In this document: piece after piece, positions 26,080 to 34,243 of the stretch
Layout of the letters: every line of letters starts with the position of its first letter
Position numbering within the stretch: position 1 is the first letter of the stretch
Assembly (NCBI GenBank): GCA_913030835.1
Contig: CAJWDP010000002.1
Location: forward strand, 82,143-146,142
Direction of reading: 5' to 3'
DNA from: an uncultured Flavobacteriales bacterium
Lineage (GTDB): Bacteria > Bacteroidota > Bacteroidia > Flavobacteriales_D > Parvicellaceae
Length of the DNA: 64,000 bases
Program-made: the position numbers and the translations under genes
The notes under the pieces: generated by a model
What the model was told of the DNA's origin: nothing
Databases searched by the model: none
What the model saw: the letters and a program-made list of their open reading frames with translations, nothing else

Positions 26080-28215
26080 ATGATGAAAAATATATTAACA
26101 TTCGCATTAACGGGCCTATTGACCGTTACTATTTCAGCACAAGTTCAAATCGACAGAACGAAAGCCCCAACTCCCGGGCCCGCTCCAAAGATCAGCATTG
26201 GAAAAGCCGAAAAGTTCGTCCTTGAAAATGGCTTAAAAGTCATTGTAGTCGAAAATCACAAAATCCCAAAAGTATCCTTTCAGCTAACCGTAGATATGGA
26301 TCCGGTGCTTGAAGGGAACAAAGTTGGCTACACAGATATGGCAGGTGAACTGATAAGTGCCGGGACAGAGAACATGACCAAAAGTCAGATCGATGAAGAA
26401 ATTGATTTTATCGGTGCCTCTATCCAATCGTATTCGAACGGAATGTTTGCCTCATCGCTTAAAAAACACCAGGAAAAACTCCTTGCACTAATGAGTGACA
26501 TTCTATTAAATCCAGCATTTCCTCAAGACGAATTGGATAAGAAGAAGAAACAGGCGATCTCGGGTATTAAAAGTGCTAAATCAAACCCGAATGTGATCAT
26601 AAGCAGAGTTGGTAACGTATTGAGAAACGGAAAGGAACATCCTTACGGCCAGCTTCAAACAAAAGCGCATGTAGAAGCTATCACTATTGATGACTGTAAA
26701 AGCTTTTACAAGAATTACTTCCGACCCAATATTTCCTATTTGGTTATTGTCGGTGATATTACCGCAGCCGAAGCCAAGCCATTGGTAGAAAATTACTTCG
26801 GCAAATGGGAAAAAGGAGATGTGCCACAAAATGAATACGAACAGCCTTCAGCTGATTGGAATACGAGAGTCGCATTTGTAAATAAGCCGGGGGCAGTGCA
26901 ATCCGTAATCAACGTTACCTACCCCATTGATCTCAAACCAGGAGATCAAGATGAATTGACCGCAAAAGTAGCAAATGCAATTTTAGGTGGGGGTGTATTC
27001 TCCGGTAGATTGATGCAGAATTTACGTGAGGACAAGGCATTTACTTACGGTGCTAGATCCTCTATCCGAAGCAGAAAACTAGTTGGTTCTTTCAATGCAT
27101 CAGCTAGTGTTAGAAACGAAGTTACTGATAGTGCTATCACTGAATTCATGTACGAATTGAATAGAATGTCTTCTGAAAAGGTTACTCCGGAGGAATTGTC
27201 GCTCGTTAAAAACAACATGAATGGAACCTTTGCGCTATCTCTTGAAAATGCTCAAACTATTGCTCGATTCGCTCTAAACACCGAACGATACAATCTGCCC
27301 GCTGATTACTATGAAACCTATCTGGAAAAACTAGCAGCGATAACGGTAGAGGACATCGAACGAGTAGCAAAAAAGTATATACGACCTGAAAATGCGATCG
27401 TTTTAGTCGTCGGGAATAAGGAAGAATGTGCGGAAAAATTGACCAAATTTGCGTCAAATGGTAAGGTCGAATACTACGATTACGAAGCCAATCCAATTGT
27501 ATTAAAACCCAAAGTCGAGCTCCCTGCCGGTTTAACTGCCGAGAAGGTTCATGAAGATTATTTATTCGCTATCACGGGTGAATCTTCTATGAAAAATGTG
27601 CAAAAGAAGTATAAAAAATTCAAATCCCTTACTACCGTTGCAAGTGCTTCTGTGGAGCAGATGGGACAAACTTTTACCATTCAGATGACCTCCAAGGCAA
27701 AATCACCCAATATGAGCTCCATCGAAATTAAGGTTGCAGAAATGGGAATGGTGGTAGAAAAAGCAGTATACAACAATGGAAAAGGAATTTCTACTAATAT
27801 GCAGACCGGAAAGAAAAACCTTGAAGGAAAAGATCTTGCGAAACAAAAAGAGCAAAGTATGCTCGATAAAGAATTAAAATGGAAAGAATTGGGATATGCA
27901 ATGGATCTTATCAGCATTGAGGAAATCAATGGTAAGAATGCTTATAAGGTTCAAATGACATCAAAAGATGGAGAAGTAAGGAATGTTTACTACGATACGG
28001 AATCCAATTTAAAAGTTTACGCATCTTCTAAAGAAACTGGAGCCGACGGAACTGAAAATCAAGTATCTCAGGAATTCTCTGATTACAAGGAAGTAAATGG
28101 TATGAAATTCCCTCATAAGATCGCGATGGTGAATGGCGAACAAGAGATGGAATTTGTAGTTACCAAGATTGAAGTGAATGGTAAAATAAACGCTGCTGAG
28201 TTTAAACTGGATTAA
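26080..28215 (+). CDS. M16 family protein, inactive partner, with C-terminal extension
   Basis: The 711-aa product has a signal peptide and two M16-like halves, but the HxxEH motif is missing: the equivalent site reads KVGYTDMAGELISAG. The second half retains FSGRLMQNLREDKAFTYGA. Beyond residue about 480 there is an extra domain with beta-rich, LolA/DUF4292-like wording (KAYKVQMTSKDGEVRNVYYD pattern). It probably forms a heterodimer with the upstream catalytic M16. The spare domain may bind envelope substrates or lipoproteins, by inference. Confidence 0.9.
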   Translation: MMKNILTFALTGLLTVTISAQVQIDRTKAPTPGPAPKISIGKAEKFVLENGLKVIVVENHKIPKVSFQLTVDMDPVLEGNKVGYTDMAGELISAGTENMTKSQIDEEIDFIGASIQSYSNGMFASSLKKHQEKLLALMSDILLNPAFPQDELDKKKKQAISGIKSAKSNPNVIISRVGNVLRNGKEHPYGQLQTKAHVEAITIDDCKSFYKNYFRPNISYLVIVGDITAAEAKPLVENYFGKWEKGDVPQNEYEQPSADWNTRVAFVNKPGAVQSVINVTYPIDLKPGDQDELTAKVANAILGGGVFSGRLMQNLREDKAFTYGARSSIRSRKLVGSFNASASVRNEVTDSAITEFMYELNRMSSEKVTPEELSLVKNNMNGTFALSLENAQTIARFALNTERYNLPADYYETYLEKLAAITVEDIERVAKKYIRPENAIVLVVGNKEECAEKLTKFASNGKVEYYDYEANPIVLKPKVELPAGLTAEKVHEDYLFAITGESSMKNVQKKYKKFKSLTTVASASVEQMGQTFTIQMTSKAKSPNMSSIEIKVAEMGMVVEKAVYNNGKGISTNMQTGKKNLEGKDLAKQKEQSMLDKELKWKELGYAMDLISIEEINGKNAYKVQMTSKDGEVRNVYYDTESNLKVYASSKETGADGTENQVSQEFSDYKEVNGMKFPHKIAMVNGEQEMEFVVTKIEVNGKINAAEFKLD

Positions 28216-28222
28216 GAGATAC

Positions 28223-28600
28223 TTACAGAAGGTCTTGAGGATGACTTGCATCTCGCTCGACCATGTCTTCAGTCATTACATATGTAGCATGCTGACCCGC
28301 AGTACGATCGAATAGCACCTCAAATGAAATTTGCTCACTAGGCTTCATGATGATACTTGCAAAATCCGGAAACTGAGGGGATTGCAAATCCGTTTTGCAA
28401 TCTGTACAATGGAAATTCAGTTTTCTTCCTTTGTCAAATTCAATCGGCGGATCGCAAGTATAATCGTAAGCCCCAGGTTTAGGATTGAAACGGATCTTAG
28501 TGATGCAATCCTCTTCGGCAAACACCAGCAGTTCCACATATTGACTCTTATTCAGGAGAACCCGACATTTAGGGCAATAGTATTTGAAAGTTAGGAACAT
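28223..28600 (-). CDS. Small zinc-ribbon protein, unknown function
   Basis: The 125-aa product has CPKC (residues 9-12) and CTDC (65-68), a likely single zinc ribbon. It also has other cysteines, no signal peptide and an acidic C-terminus. The gene is convergent with the M16 operon, with a 7-base gap. It does not match a named family to my eye. Confidence 0.75.
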   Translation of the reverse strand: MFLTFKYYCPKCRVLLNKSQYVELLVFAEEDCITKIRFNPKPGAYDYTCDPPIEFDKGRKLNFHCTDCKTDLQSPQFPDFASIIMKPSEQISFEVLFDRTAGQHATYVMTEDMVERDASHPQDLL

Positions 28601-28657
28601 AATTATCAGAAGGTGCTATAAATAGCATACTTAATCGATAGCTATTTGGTTTCATTA

Positions 28658-28750
28658 TCAAGCCACTAACAATAAAAGATTGAGCATCAATACTAAAAGA
28701 CAGCTGAAGAAATAAAGGACAATCCCCATAATTTCAAATTTATAAAACAT
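28658..28750 (-). CDS. Candidate 30-residue hydrophobic mini-protein
   Basis: The intergenic stretch between the ceramidase-like gene and the zinc-ribbon gene holds an ATG at 28748-28750 and TGA at 28658-28660 on the minus strand. It encodes a 30-aa peptide that is almost entirely membrane-like (MGIVLYFFSCLLVLMLNLLL core). It is too short for most gene finders. It may be a small transmembrane protein or chance: A/T-rich DNA easily makes hydrophobic codons. Confidence 0.3.
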   Translation of the reverse strand: MFYKFEIMGIVLYFFSCLLVLMLNLLLLVA

Positions 28751-28825
28751 TAATATCCAATATCTTAGAAATTCTTACATGATGCTTTAGTTGAATCATT
28801 TGATTTTTGAATCAAATACACTCAA

Positions 28826-30526
28826 TTAATCATATGTCCTGCGCTCCAATTCTGCCCGCGAGAATGCAATCGGTTGGATTTTTCTATCCAAATTCCTTGA
28901 CCGTTTTTCATTGAGCATCTCACAGGCGAGCTCCTTAAATTTCGTTTGAAATGCCCCCAAGGTCCATTGACCATAAACAGTATGTCCACCTTCATAGGTT
29001 TGAAGCTGGTATTCCTCAAATGTGGTAATGTAACCCATATAAGCATTAGAGTAAGGGCAAACTACCACTTGATCCACCCCCTTCTTTTTGAGAATACTTA
29101 GCATAGTGCCTTCTATTCTCTTTCCTGCAGTAATAGTTGGTTCCCCCGGACACCCGACCAGTGCTAACTTGCCAATTACAACGATTTGGATGGGCAATAT
29201 ATGGGGCACCCACGGATGGTCAGAAAAGGCAATGTTATTATACTCCCGTTTTATTTCTGATATGGTTGGATCTGCAAACCCGGGAATAATCAGTCCTTTC
29301 AAATTCTTAGTCCCAAAAATTCTATGCTCAGTAGCATCCATTAGTATTCTTTTCTTTCCCTGCACTCTATATTTTTCCTTCCACTCTTTTCTTCTCTTTG
29401 GACTTTTAAATGGCATTGCAATTCTATGAGCAAGTTTTACCAAGATGCACATAAAATGAGCTATTGCATTCAAGACATTGGATAATCCTCGCCCGTCAAT
29501 TCGAGTTCCGTTAAAAAATGATACTCCATGACATGCCCCACCTGTTTTGGCATTGGGAAGGCCATGACTAAACTCTTCACTTACTTGAATGTTTGAAAAA
29601 TCACAATAAACCAATTCCGTCTCAATTGGCCCTTTAAGCTCAAAAGAAGGCTCAATACTCAGAGCTTTCATTGCCTCATCCGCCTGTTTAATCCCATTAG
29701 TTTCCGCATAAACGTGTTCATTTTCCCCGTTGATCCCTTTTCGCTTTTTCACATCTTCAGGACCATGGTAATAGGGTGAAACATCTCCTGCAAGACCTTG
29801 AGCGAAAACTCCAATCCCCCCATTCATATTCTCAAAATGTGCAGCAGCGAACCCTTTGTTGTCAAATGAAATTGAATGATTCAATTTACCTATGCAAGTT
29901 GCATGTACACCAAACCAATTGATTTGGTCGCAGGGACCATTCTGCCTATTGATCCGGAGCATTCTCATTCTATTGTCTATTGCCAAATGCGCTTCTCGAT
30001 CTGAGATAGGTTCATTTTCTGGATTTGAATTGTATGCTTCGATTGATCTGTTCCAGGCAATACCGGTGGCTGCATCTATACTGTGCTCAATCAATTCCAA
30101 TGATCCGGCAGCCCGTGACTTGTAAGCGGCTTGGATTGAATTGAAAATTCCGTCTACAATTCCAGTAAACACATCCCTTCGAAACCCGGGAATCGTAAAG
30201 TTATAAAGTGCATATTCTGAATAGCCTCCGGGACCCGAATGCGTATGTTGAGCACTTAACATCAAGCACGATTCATCAAAGTCTGAAATAATTTCATTTC
30301 TGATTTTTGACATCACCTCTCTCCTGACCGCTGGTGTGATGAAACAAATTTCCGCACAACTGTAAACGAACCGGCCACCTTGCCCGTCTTCCATCCAAAA
30401 AGAACGGACTGAAAGCTCTTTGGACAAATCGTCAACGGTATTACCGCTCATACCATACCCCATCATCCCGACATCTTTCTTGAAACATTTAATGGGAGAT
30501 TTTCCAGCACCAATAAGGAATTGCAT
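28826..30526 (-). CDS. Neutral/alkaline ceramidase-like hydrolase
   Basis: Neutral ceramidases cleave the amide bond of ceramide, releasing sphingosine and fatty acid. This product is about 566 aa from ATG 30526 (MQFLIGAGKSPI). It opens with GAGKSPIK and VGMMGYGM, has the zinc-site motif SAQHTHSGPGGYS near residue 95-107, and later GDVSPYYHG, ACHGVSFFNGT, and GCPGEPTITAGKRIEG. These are landmark motifs of the family. No obvious signal peptide is seen, unlike most secreted ceramidases. The frame opens at 30550, but the internal start fits better. It may serve sphingolipid turnover, known in Bacteroidota. Confidence 0.85.
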   Translation of the reverse strand: MQFLIGAGKSPIKCFKKDVGMMGYGMSGNTVDDLSKELSVRSFWMEDGQGGRFVYSCAEICFITPAVRREVMSKIRNEIISDFDESCLMLSAQHTHSGPGGYSEYALYNFTIPGFRRDVFTGIVDGIFNSIQAAYKSRAAGSLELIEHSIDAATGIAWNRSIEAYNSNPENEPISDREAHLAIDNRMRMLRINRQNGPCDQINWFGVHATCIGKLNHSISFDNKGFAAAHFENMNGGIGVFAQGLAGDVSPYYHGPEDVKKRKGINGENEHVYAETNGIKQADEAMKALSIEPSFELKGPIETELVYCDFSNIQVSEEFSHGLPNAKTGGACHGVSFFNGTRIDGRGLSNVLNAIAHFMCILVKLAHRIAMPFKSPKRRKEWKEKYRVQGKKRILMDATEHRIFGTKNLKGLIIPGFADPTISEIKREYNNIAFSDHPWVPHILPIQIVVIGKLALVGCPGEPTITAGKRIEGTMLSILKKKGVDQVVVCPYSNAYMGYITTFEEYQLQTYEGGHTVYGQWTLGAFQTKFKELACEMLNEKRSRNLDRKIQPIAFSRAELERRTYD

Positions 30527-30636
30527 GCGCCTAACCTTTACGAACAACAACAGGCTTAAAAGTAGGAATAATAATTTCCGATTTCTCTTTCTTAAAAAAA
30601 AGAATTTGTATATTCGTCGAGCAATAAATACTAATC

Positions 30637-31023
30637 ATGGATGCATTGAAATTAGAAGGCTCACCAAAGACACCAGACGTAAATTTTGACGCGGGAGCAG
30701 GCTTATTAGAACTAAAAGGAAGATCAATACCAGAAAACTCGATAGAGTTTTACAAACCATTGTTTGATTGGATTGATGGATACGGTAATGAGCCACAGGC
30801 AAACACGGAAGTAAACATTGTTCTGGAGTATTTCAACACATCTTCCTCCAAGTGCATTTTGGATTTCTTCAAGAAATTGGAAACGTTGAATAATGGTGGT
30901 AAGACATCGGTTTCTGTCAACTGGCATTACGAAGAAGACGATGAAGATATGCTTGAAGCCGGTGAAGACTATCAAGCGATAATCGATCTTCCAGTTAAAA
31001 TGATTGAAGTAGAAGAAATTTAA
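30637..31023 (+). CDS. SiaC-family regulatory phosphoprotein (DUF1987)
   Basis: The 128-aa product matches SiaC/DUF1987 across its length, with LDFFKKLETLNNGGKTSVSV and YEEDDEDMLEAGEDY. In Pseudomonas, Thr68 of SiaC is phosphorylated by SiaB and SiaA dephosphorylates it; Thr68 is conserved here in EYFNTSSSK. SiaC controls the diguanylate cyclase SiaD there. No siaA/B/D partners are in the window, so the local role is unknown. A perfect 12-bp palindromic terminator follows. Confidence 0.88.
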   Translation: MDALKLEGSPKTPDVNFDAGAGLLELKGRSIPENSIEFYKPLFDWIDGYGNEPQANTEVNIVLEYFNTSSSKCILDFFKKLETLNNGGKTSVSVNWHYEEDDEDMLEAGEDYQAIIDLPVKMIEVEEI

Positions 31024-31044
31024 TCGCCAAGCTTATTGGGATTT

Positions 31045-31072
31045 AAACCGGCAAAATTTTGCCGGTTTTTTT
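31045..31072. terminator. Bidirectional intrinsic terminator after siaC-like gene
   Basis: A perfect 12-bp palindrome (AAACCGGCAAAA at 31045-31056, complement at 31057-31068) is followed by T-rich sequence on the forward side and A-rich sequence at the other. It separates the convergent SiaC-like and lipoprotein genes. Confidence 0.88.
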
Positions 31073-31085
31073 GTGCCTCAATTTT

Positions 31086-31685
31086 TTAAGGCTTTTGAAT
31101 GGGCTGACAAATAGAACGAACCTCAAGTTCTTGGCAACATGTGTCCTGTCCTATTGAAAACTCTATCCAGAAGGATCCATTCATCTGTAGATCTGCATCT
31201 TGAACATATTCGTCCAATTGACCTCGAACTCTTGCGACATCAGCGTAATCTTCAAATTCTAGCATTTGGAGTACATGCCCCTCATACATCCGAGCTGTTT
31301 CATATCCATCCGGTGAAACCAAAGAATCGTCCACACACACACCTGATCTTAACGAAAACAAATTTCCAGGAACCAACCTGATAAGATAGGCCAATCTTTG
31401 AATCGAATCCTCTTTTATGGGAATTTGCCGATGCAAGCACTCATAAGATCCTATCAACTTTTCTCGCAATGAATCCTGATGGCAGGTGTCCAACTTGGAA
31501 ATGAACCATTTTCCAGGAGTCTGAATCAAATCAAACGAGTAATCATACTCCTTTACCACCTCCTTGCCAACCTCTCCAAATTCACCGGAATTAGGGTTTT
31601 GCACCAAATTATCACTGTTGGTTTCCTCACAACTGCATAAGATCAATAAGCTAAACAACGATATAAAAAAGCAATTTCTATACAT
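31086..31685 (-). CDS. Secreted lipoprotein, unknown function
   Basis: The 199-aa product has a lipobox-like LCSC (Cys19) after a hydrophobic signal segment. The mature part has no recognised domain and contains several cysteines (DTCHQDSLREK, SIGQDTCCQELEV), which may form disulfides in the periplasm. It is convergent with the SiaC-like gene. Confidence 0.75.
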   Translation of the reverse strand: MYRNCFFISLFSLLILCSCEETNSDNLVQNPNSGEFGEVGKEVVKEYDYSFDLIQTPGKWFISKLDTCHQDSLREKLIGSYECLHRQIPIKEDSIQRLAYLIRLVPGNLFSLRSGVCVDDSLVSPDGYETARMYEGHVLQMLEFEDYADVARVRGQLDEYVQDADLQMNGSFWIEFSIGQDTCCQELEVRSICQPIQKP

Positions 31686-31833
31686 GTGTATTATTTCTAT
31701 TCTGGCGATTATAAAACTACAGATGTTTCAAGAATCCCAACAATAACTTCGCCAAAAATAGACTCCACTCCATTGGATTACACATGATAAATGCGATACA
31801 TTTGCATCTTTCAGCTGACAAACAGAAACGACT

Positions 31834-32421
31834 ATGAAATATGACTTGAGTGAAATCAACGAGATCATTCAAAACAGGAGAACCATCTATCCGGAATTTT
31901 TTTCGGAACGAAAGGTGCATAAAGAACAAATAGAAGGTTTGCTAAGAAATGCTACCTGGGCACCTACCCACGGTATGACACAACCCTGGCGTTTTAAAGT
32001 GTTTATGGGCTCAGGGCTTTCCAAACTTGCTAAATTCCAATCAGAACTGTATGCTTCTATAACAGAAAAAGAGGCTTACAATGAACGCAAATTTGACAAG
32101 CTACAAAACAGGCCGCTTAAATCGAGTGCTGTTATAGCCATCTGCATGCAGAGACAAAAAAGCCAAAAGATTCCAGAAATCGAAGAAATTGCTGCTGTTT
32201 CCTGCGCTGTACAGAATATGCTTCTCACAGGAACAGCATACGGCTTAGCAATTCACTGGACCAGCAGCACTCCGACCTATCGAACTGAAATGAAATCATT
32301 TCTGGGACTTGAAAACAACGACAGATGTCTGGGGTTTTTATATATTGGATACCCCAAAGATGAATGGCCAAAGGGACAAAGAAAGCCCATTGAATATGTC
32401 ACGGACTGGATCAATGAGTGA
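31834..32421 (+). CDS. Nitroreductase family FMN oxidoreductase
   Basis: The 195-aa product has RRTIYPEFF at the N-terminus, NATWAPTHGMTQPWRFKVF near 38-57 (FMN-binding arginines and the family's APTHGMTQPW signature) and GTAYGLAIHWTSSTP at 130-145. This matches the YdjA-like nitroreductases. No fusion is seen. It is cytosolic, and the substrate is unknown. Its last codons contain the start of the next gene (ATGAGTGA, an 8-base overlap). Confidence 0.93.
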   Translation: MKYDLSEINEIIQNRRTIYPEFFSERKVHKEQIEGLLRNATWAPTHGMTQPWRFKVFMGSGLSKLAKFQSELYASITEKEAYNERKFDKLQNRPLKSSAVIAICMQRQKSQKIPEIEEIAAVSCAVQNMLLTGTAYGLAIHWTSSTPTYRTEMKSFLGLENNDRCLGFLYIGYPKDEWPKGQRKPIEYVTDWINE

Positions 32422-32767
32422 AGAAGAAGGAATATTTCAGCTGACGAATTATAGAGATCATCCAACAAACAATCTCTACAAGGTGTTCTTCTTTCGAGAG
32501 GAACAACGTGCTCACTACTTTGAAGGGTTACTCAAAGAAAAAAATATTCCTTTTGAAAGAGACACTGAAGAGTACAAAAAATCCCCGTTGTATTTATACG
32601 GAATCCGTAAAACTCATTTGTCAGAGGCTTTAGACTGCAATTTTTTGACCATGGCTAAATTTAGAAAGCCATTACTTGGAGCCAACAAATGGTTTAGATA
32701 TGGTCTAATTCTTATTTCGTTACTATTGCTCGTATTAGCAGCAATCGGATATTCCCTTAGCGAATGA
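32414..32767 (+). CDS. Small membrane protein with C-terminal anchor (DUF2007-like in look)
   Basis: The frame is open from 32309, but MSEEEGIFQLTNYRDH at 32414 overlaps the nitroreductase stop by 8 bases and gives a plausible 117-aa protein. Its N-terminal part (LYKVFFFREEQRAHYFEGLL, KEKNIPFE) resembles the DUF2007 signal-transducing fold, and the C-terminus is a single membrane segment (RYGLILISLLLLVLAAIGYS). Family match is tentative. Confidence 0.7.
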   Translation: MSEEEGIFQLTNYRDHPTNNLYKVFFFREEQRAHYFEGLLKEKNIPFERDTEEYKKSPLYLYGIRKTHLSEALDCNFLTMAKFRKPLLGANKWFRYGLILISLLLLVLAAIGYSLSE

Positions 32768-32883
32768 AGCAAACCACATTATTTTACCAATCCTCACCTG
32801 CGGAAGTACAAATGCCTTTAAAATGGAGCCTATGGATAAGTCTAATCCAATTCAGGAAACCCATGTTGTCATTTTTGAGTTTA

Positions 32884-33621
32884 ATGAATGTCTTGAGAAA
32901 AACTTTACTCATATGGATTGCATTCCCCCTAGCGTTGTGGTCTCAAGAGAATGTTACCACCTTCGGAGTACAATTTAAACCCATCATACCGATCAGCACA
33001 TTTGTCGATGGACCCATAACATACGATGAGACTCCATACAGTGCTACACTAACATCCAAAACGGGCTATAGCTTTGGCATGGTCGTTCGAAGAGGGATTA
33101 GCAAAACCATCTCTTTTGAATCAGGAATAAACTACGTAAGGAGAAATTATGACCTCACCATGTCAAAAGTCGACTCTACGCTTCTTTCTGACGAAGCAGA
33201 TTTTGGATTTGTTAGCTACAACATTCCCGTGCAATGTCTTATTTACATCAAATTAGGTGATAAGCTCTTTATGAACGCTAGCACAGGAGTTCATCTCGAT
33301 TTTTATGCTTCCGGAACCTATTCGATCGGGCGAGATACGGAAATAACACAATTGAGCTGGCCACACTCGAGAATCGGAGCTTCTTATCTTGCCAATTTAG
33401 GGTTTGAATATAGAACCAGTAAAAATGGCTATTTCTACATAGGAGCTTCCTATAGTGATCCTTTCGGAATAATGGCAGTATCGCGCGTTAACTGGAGAAA
33501 CTATCCGGATCCGGACTTTGAAACCCACCTGTTTCTCGGTGGACAGTTTCTTACTTTAGATCTTCGCTATTTTTTCCATGAAAATCCCGAAAAAAGAAAA
33601 AAGAAAAGTAAGACGAAATAG
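32884..33621 (+). CDS. Outer-membrane beta-barrel protein
   Basis: The 245-aa product starts with a signal peptide at ATG 32884 (MNVLRKTLLIWIAFPLALWS) followed by beta-barrel strands (YSFGMVVRRGISKTISFESG, RIGASYLANLGFEYRTS). The C-terminal strand ends DLRYFFHENP before a lysine-rich tail. An earlier in-frame ATG at 32764 forms an ATGA overlap with the upstream gene but adds 40 residues before the signal peptide, so it is less likely. Role unknown. Confidence 0.82.
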   Translation: MNVLRKTLLIWIAFPLALWSQENVTTFGVQFKPIIPISTFVDGPITYDETPYSATLTSKTGYSFGMVVRRGISKTISFESGINYVRRNYDLTMSKVDSTLLSDEADFGFVSYNIPVQCLIYIKLGDKLFMNASTGVHLDFYASGTYSIGRDTEITQLSWPHSRIGASYLANLGFEYRTSKNGYFYIGASYSDPFGIMAVSRVNWRNYPDPDFETHLFLGGQFLTLDLRYFFHENPEKRKKKSKTK

Positions 33622-33622
33622 C

Positions 33623-34204
33623 CTAAATCGATATCGGATCTGCACCTGACGCAGTATCCTCATATTTACTAATTAAATAAAGTAAGATCACGTCAATTAT
33701 CGTATGCGCAACGATTGGAGCAATAACGCCCATCTCGACATAGGCAAAACCGATCCCAACAATAATTACAGTCATTGCAAGACCATAAAGGAATATCGAC
33801 CAATGCTTCGTGGTAAAATAGCCATGGATTCCCACAAAGACAATGGACGTTAGAACAACACCCATATAGTCTTGAAGAATACCTCTAAAAAGAATTTCTT
33901 CTCCAATACCAGCACAAATGGAAACAAGTATAATTTCAATGTTGTTTAAGCCCAGCGCTTTGATCCGATCCACGTATTTTGCGCGCGTTGCCTCCATTAA
34001 CCGTGAGCGAATGATAAACCAACAAATCAATCCTGAAAAACATCCATATAAACCACCGATAAGCAGTTGAACCGCGATATGGTACGTCGAATTGAACTGA
34101 TCCCAGAACGAATGCTCAGAAAAAATTGCATTGATTACCCAACCCAGTAATGGAAAACAAATAACCGTGACACCACATAATATATAAAGCTGGTATTTCC
34201 TCAA
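33623..34204 (-). CDS. CPBP family intramembrane metalloprotease
   Basis: The 193-aa integral-membrane protein has the family's metal ligands: Glu102-Glu103 with Arg107 in GEEILFRG, His127 in FVGIHG, and His167 with Asp171 in VAHTIIDVILL. Bacterial CPBP proteases process peptides or prenylated substrates, and some act in bacteriocin immunity. The substrate cannot be read. It is convergent with the barrel gene upstream. Confidence 0.9.
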   Translation of the reverse strand: MRKYQLYILCGVTVICFPLLGWVINAIFSEHSFWDQFNSTYHIAVQLLIGGLYGCFSGLICWFIIRSRLMEATRAKYVDRIKALGLNNIEIILVSICAGIGEEILFRGILQDYMGVVLTSIVFVGIHGYFTTKHWSIFLYGLAMTVIIVGIGFAYVEMGVIAPIVAHTIIDVILLYLISKYEDTASGADPISI

Positions 34205-34243
34205 TCGTACTAGAAGTTTTAGTTTTGCCCTAAATTAACACTT

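Noticed and set aside
28601..28825. tRNA or structured RNA in the gap between the ceramidase-like and zinc-ribbon genes
   Set aside because: No cloverleaf or strong hairpin was found; only a weak small ORF is visible.
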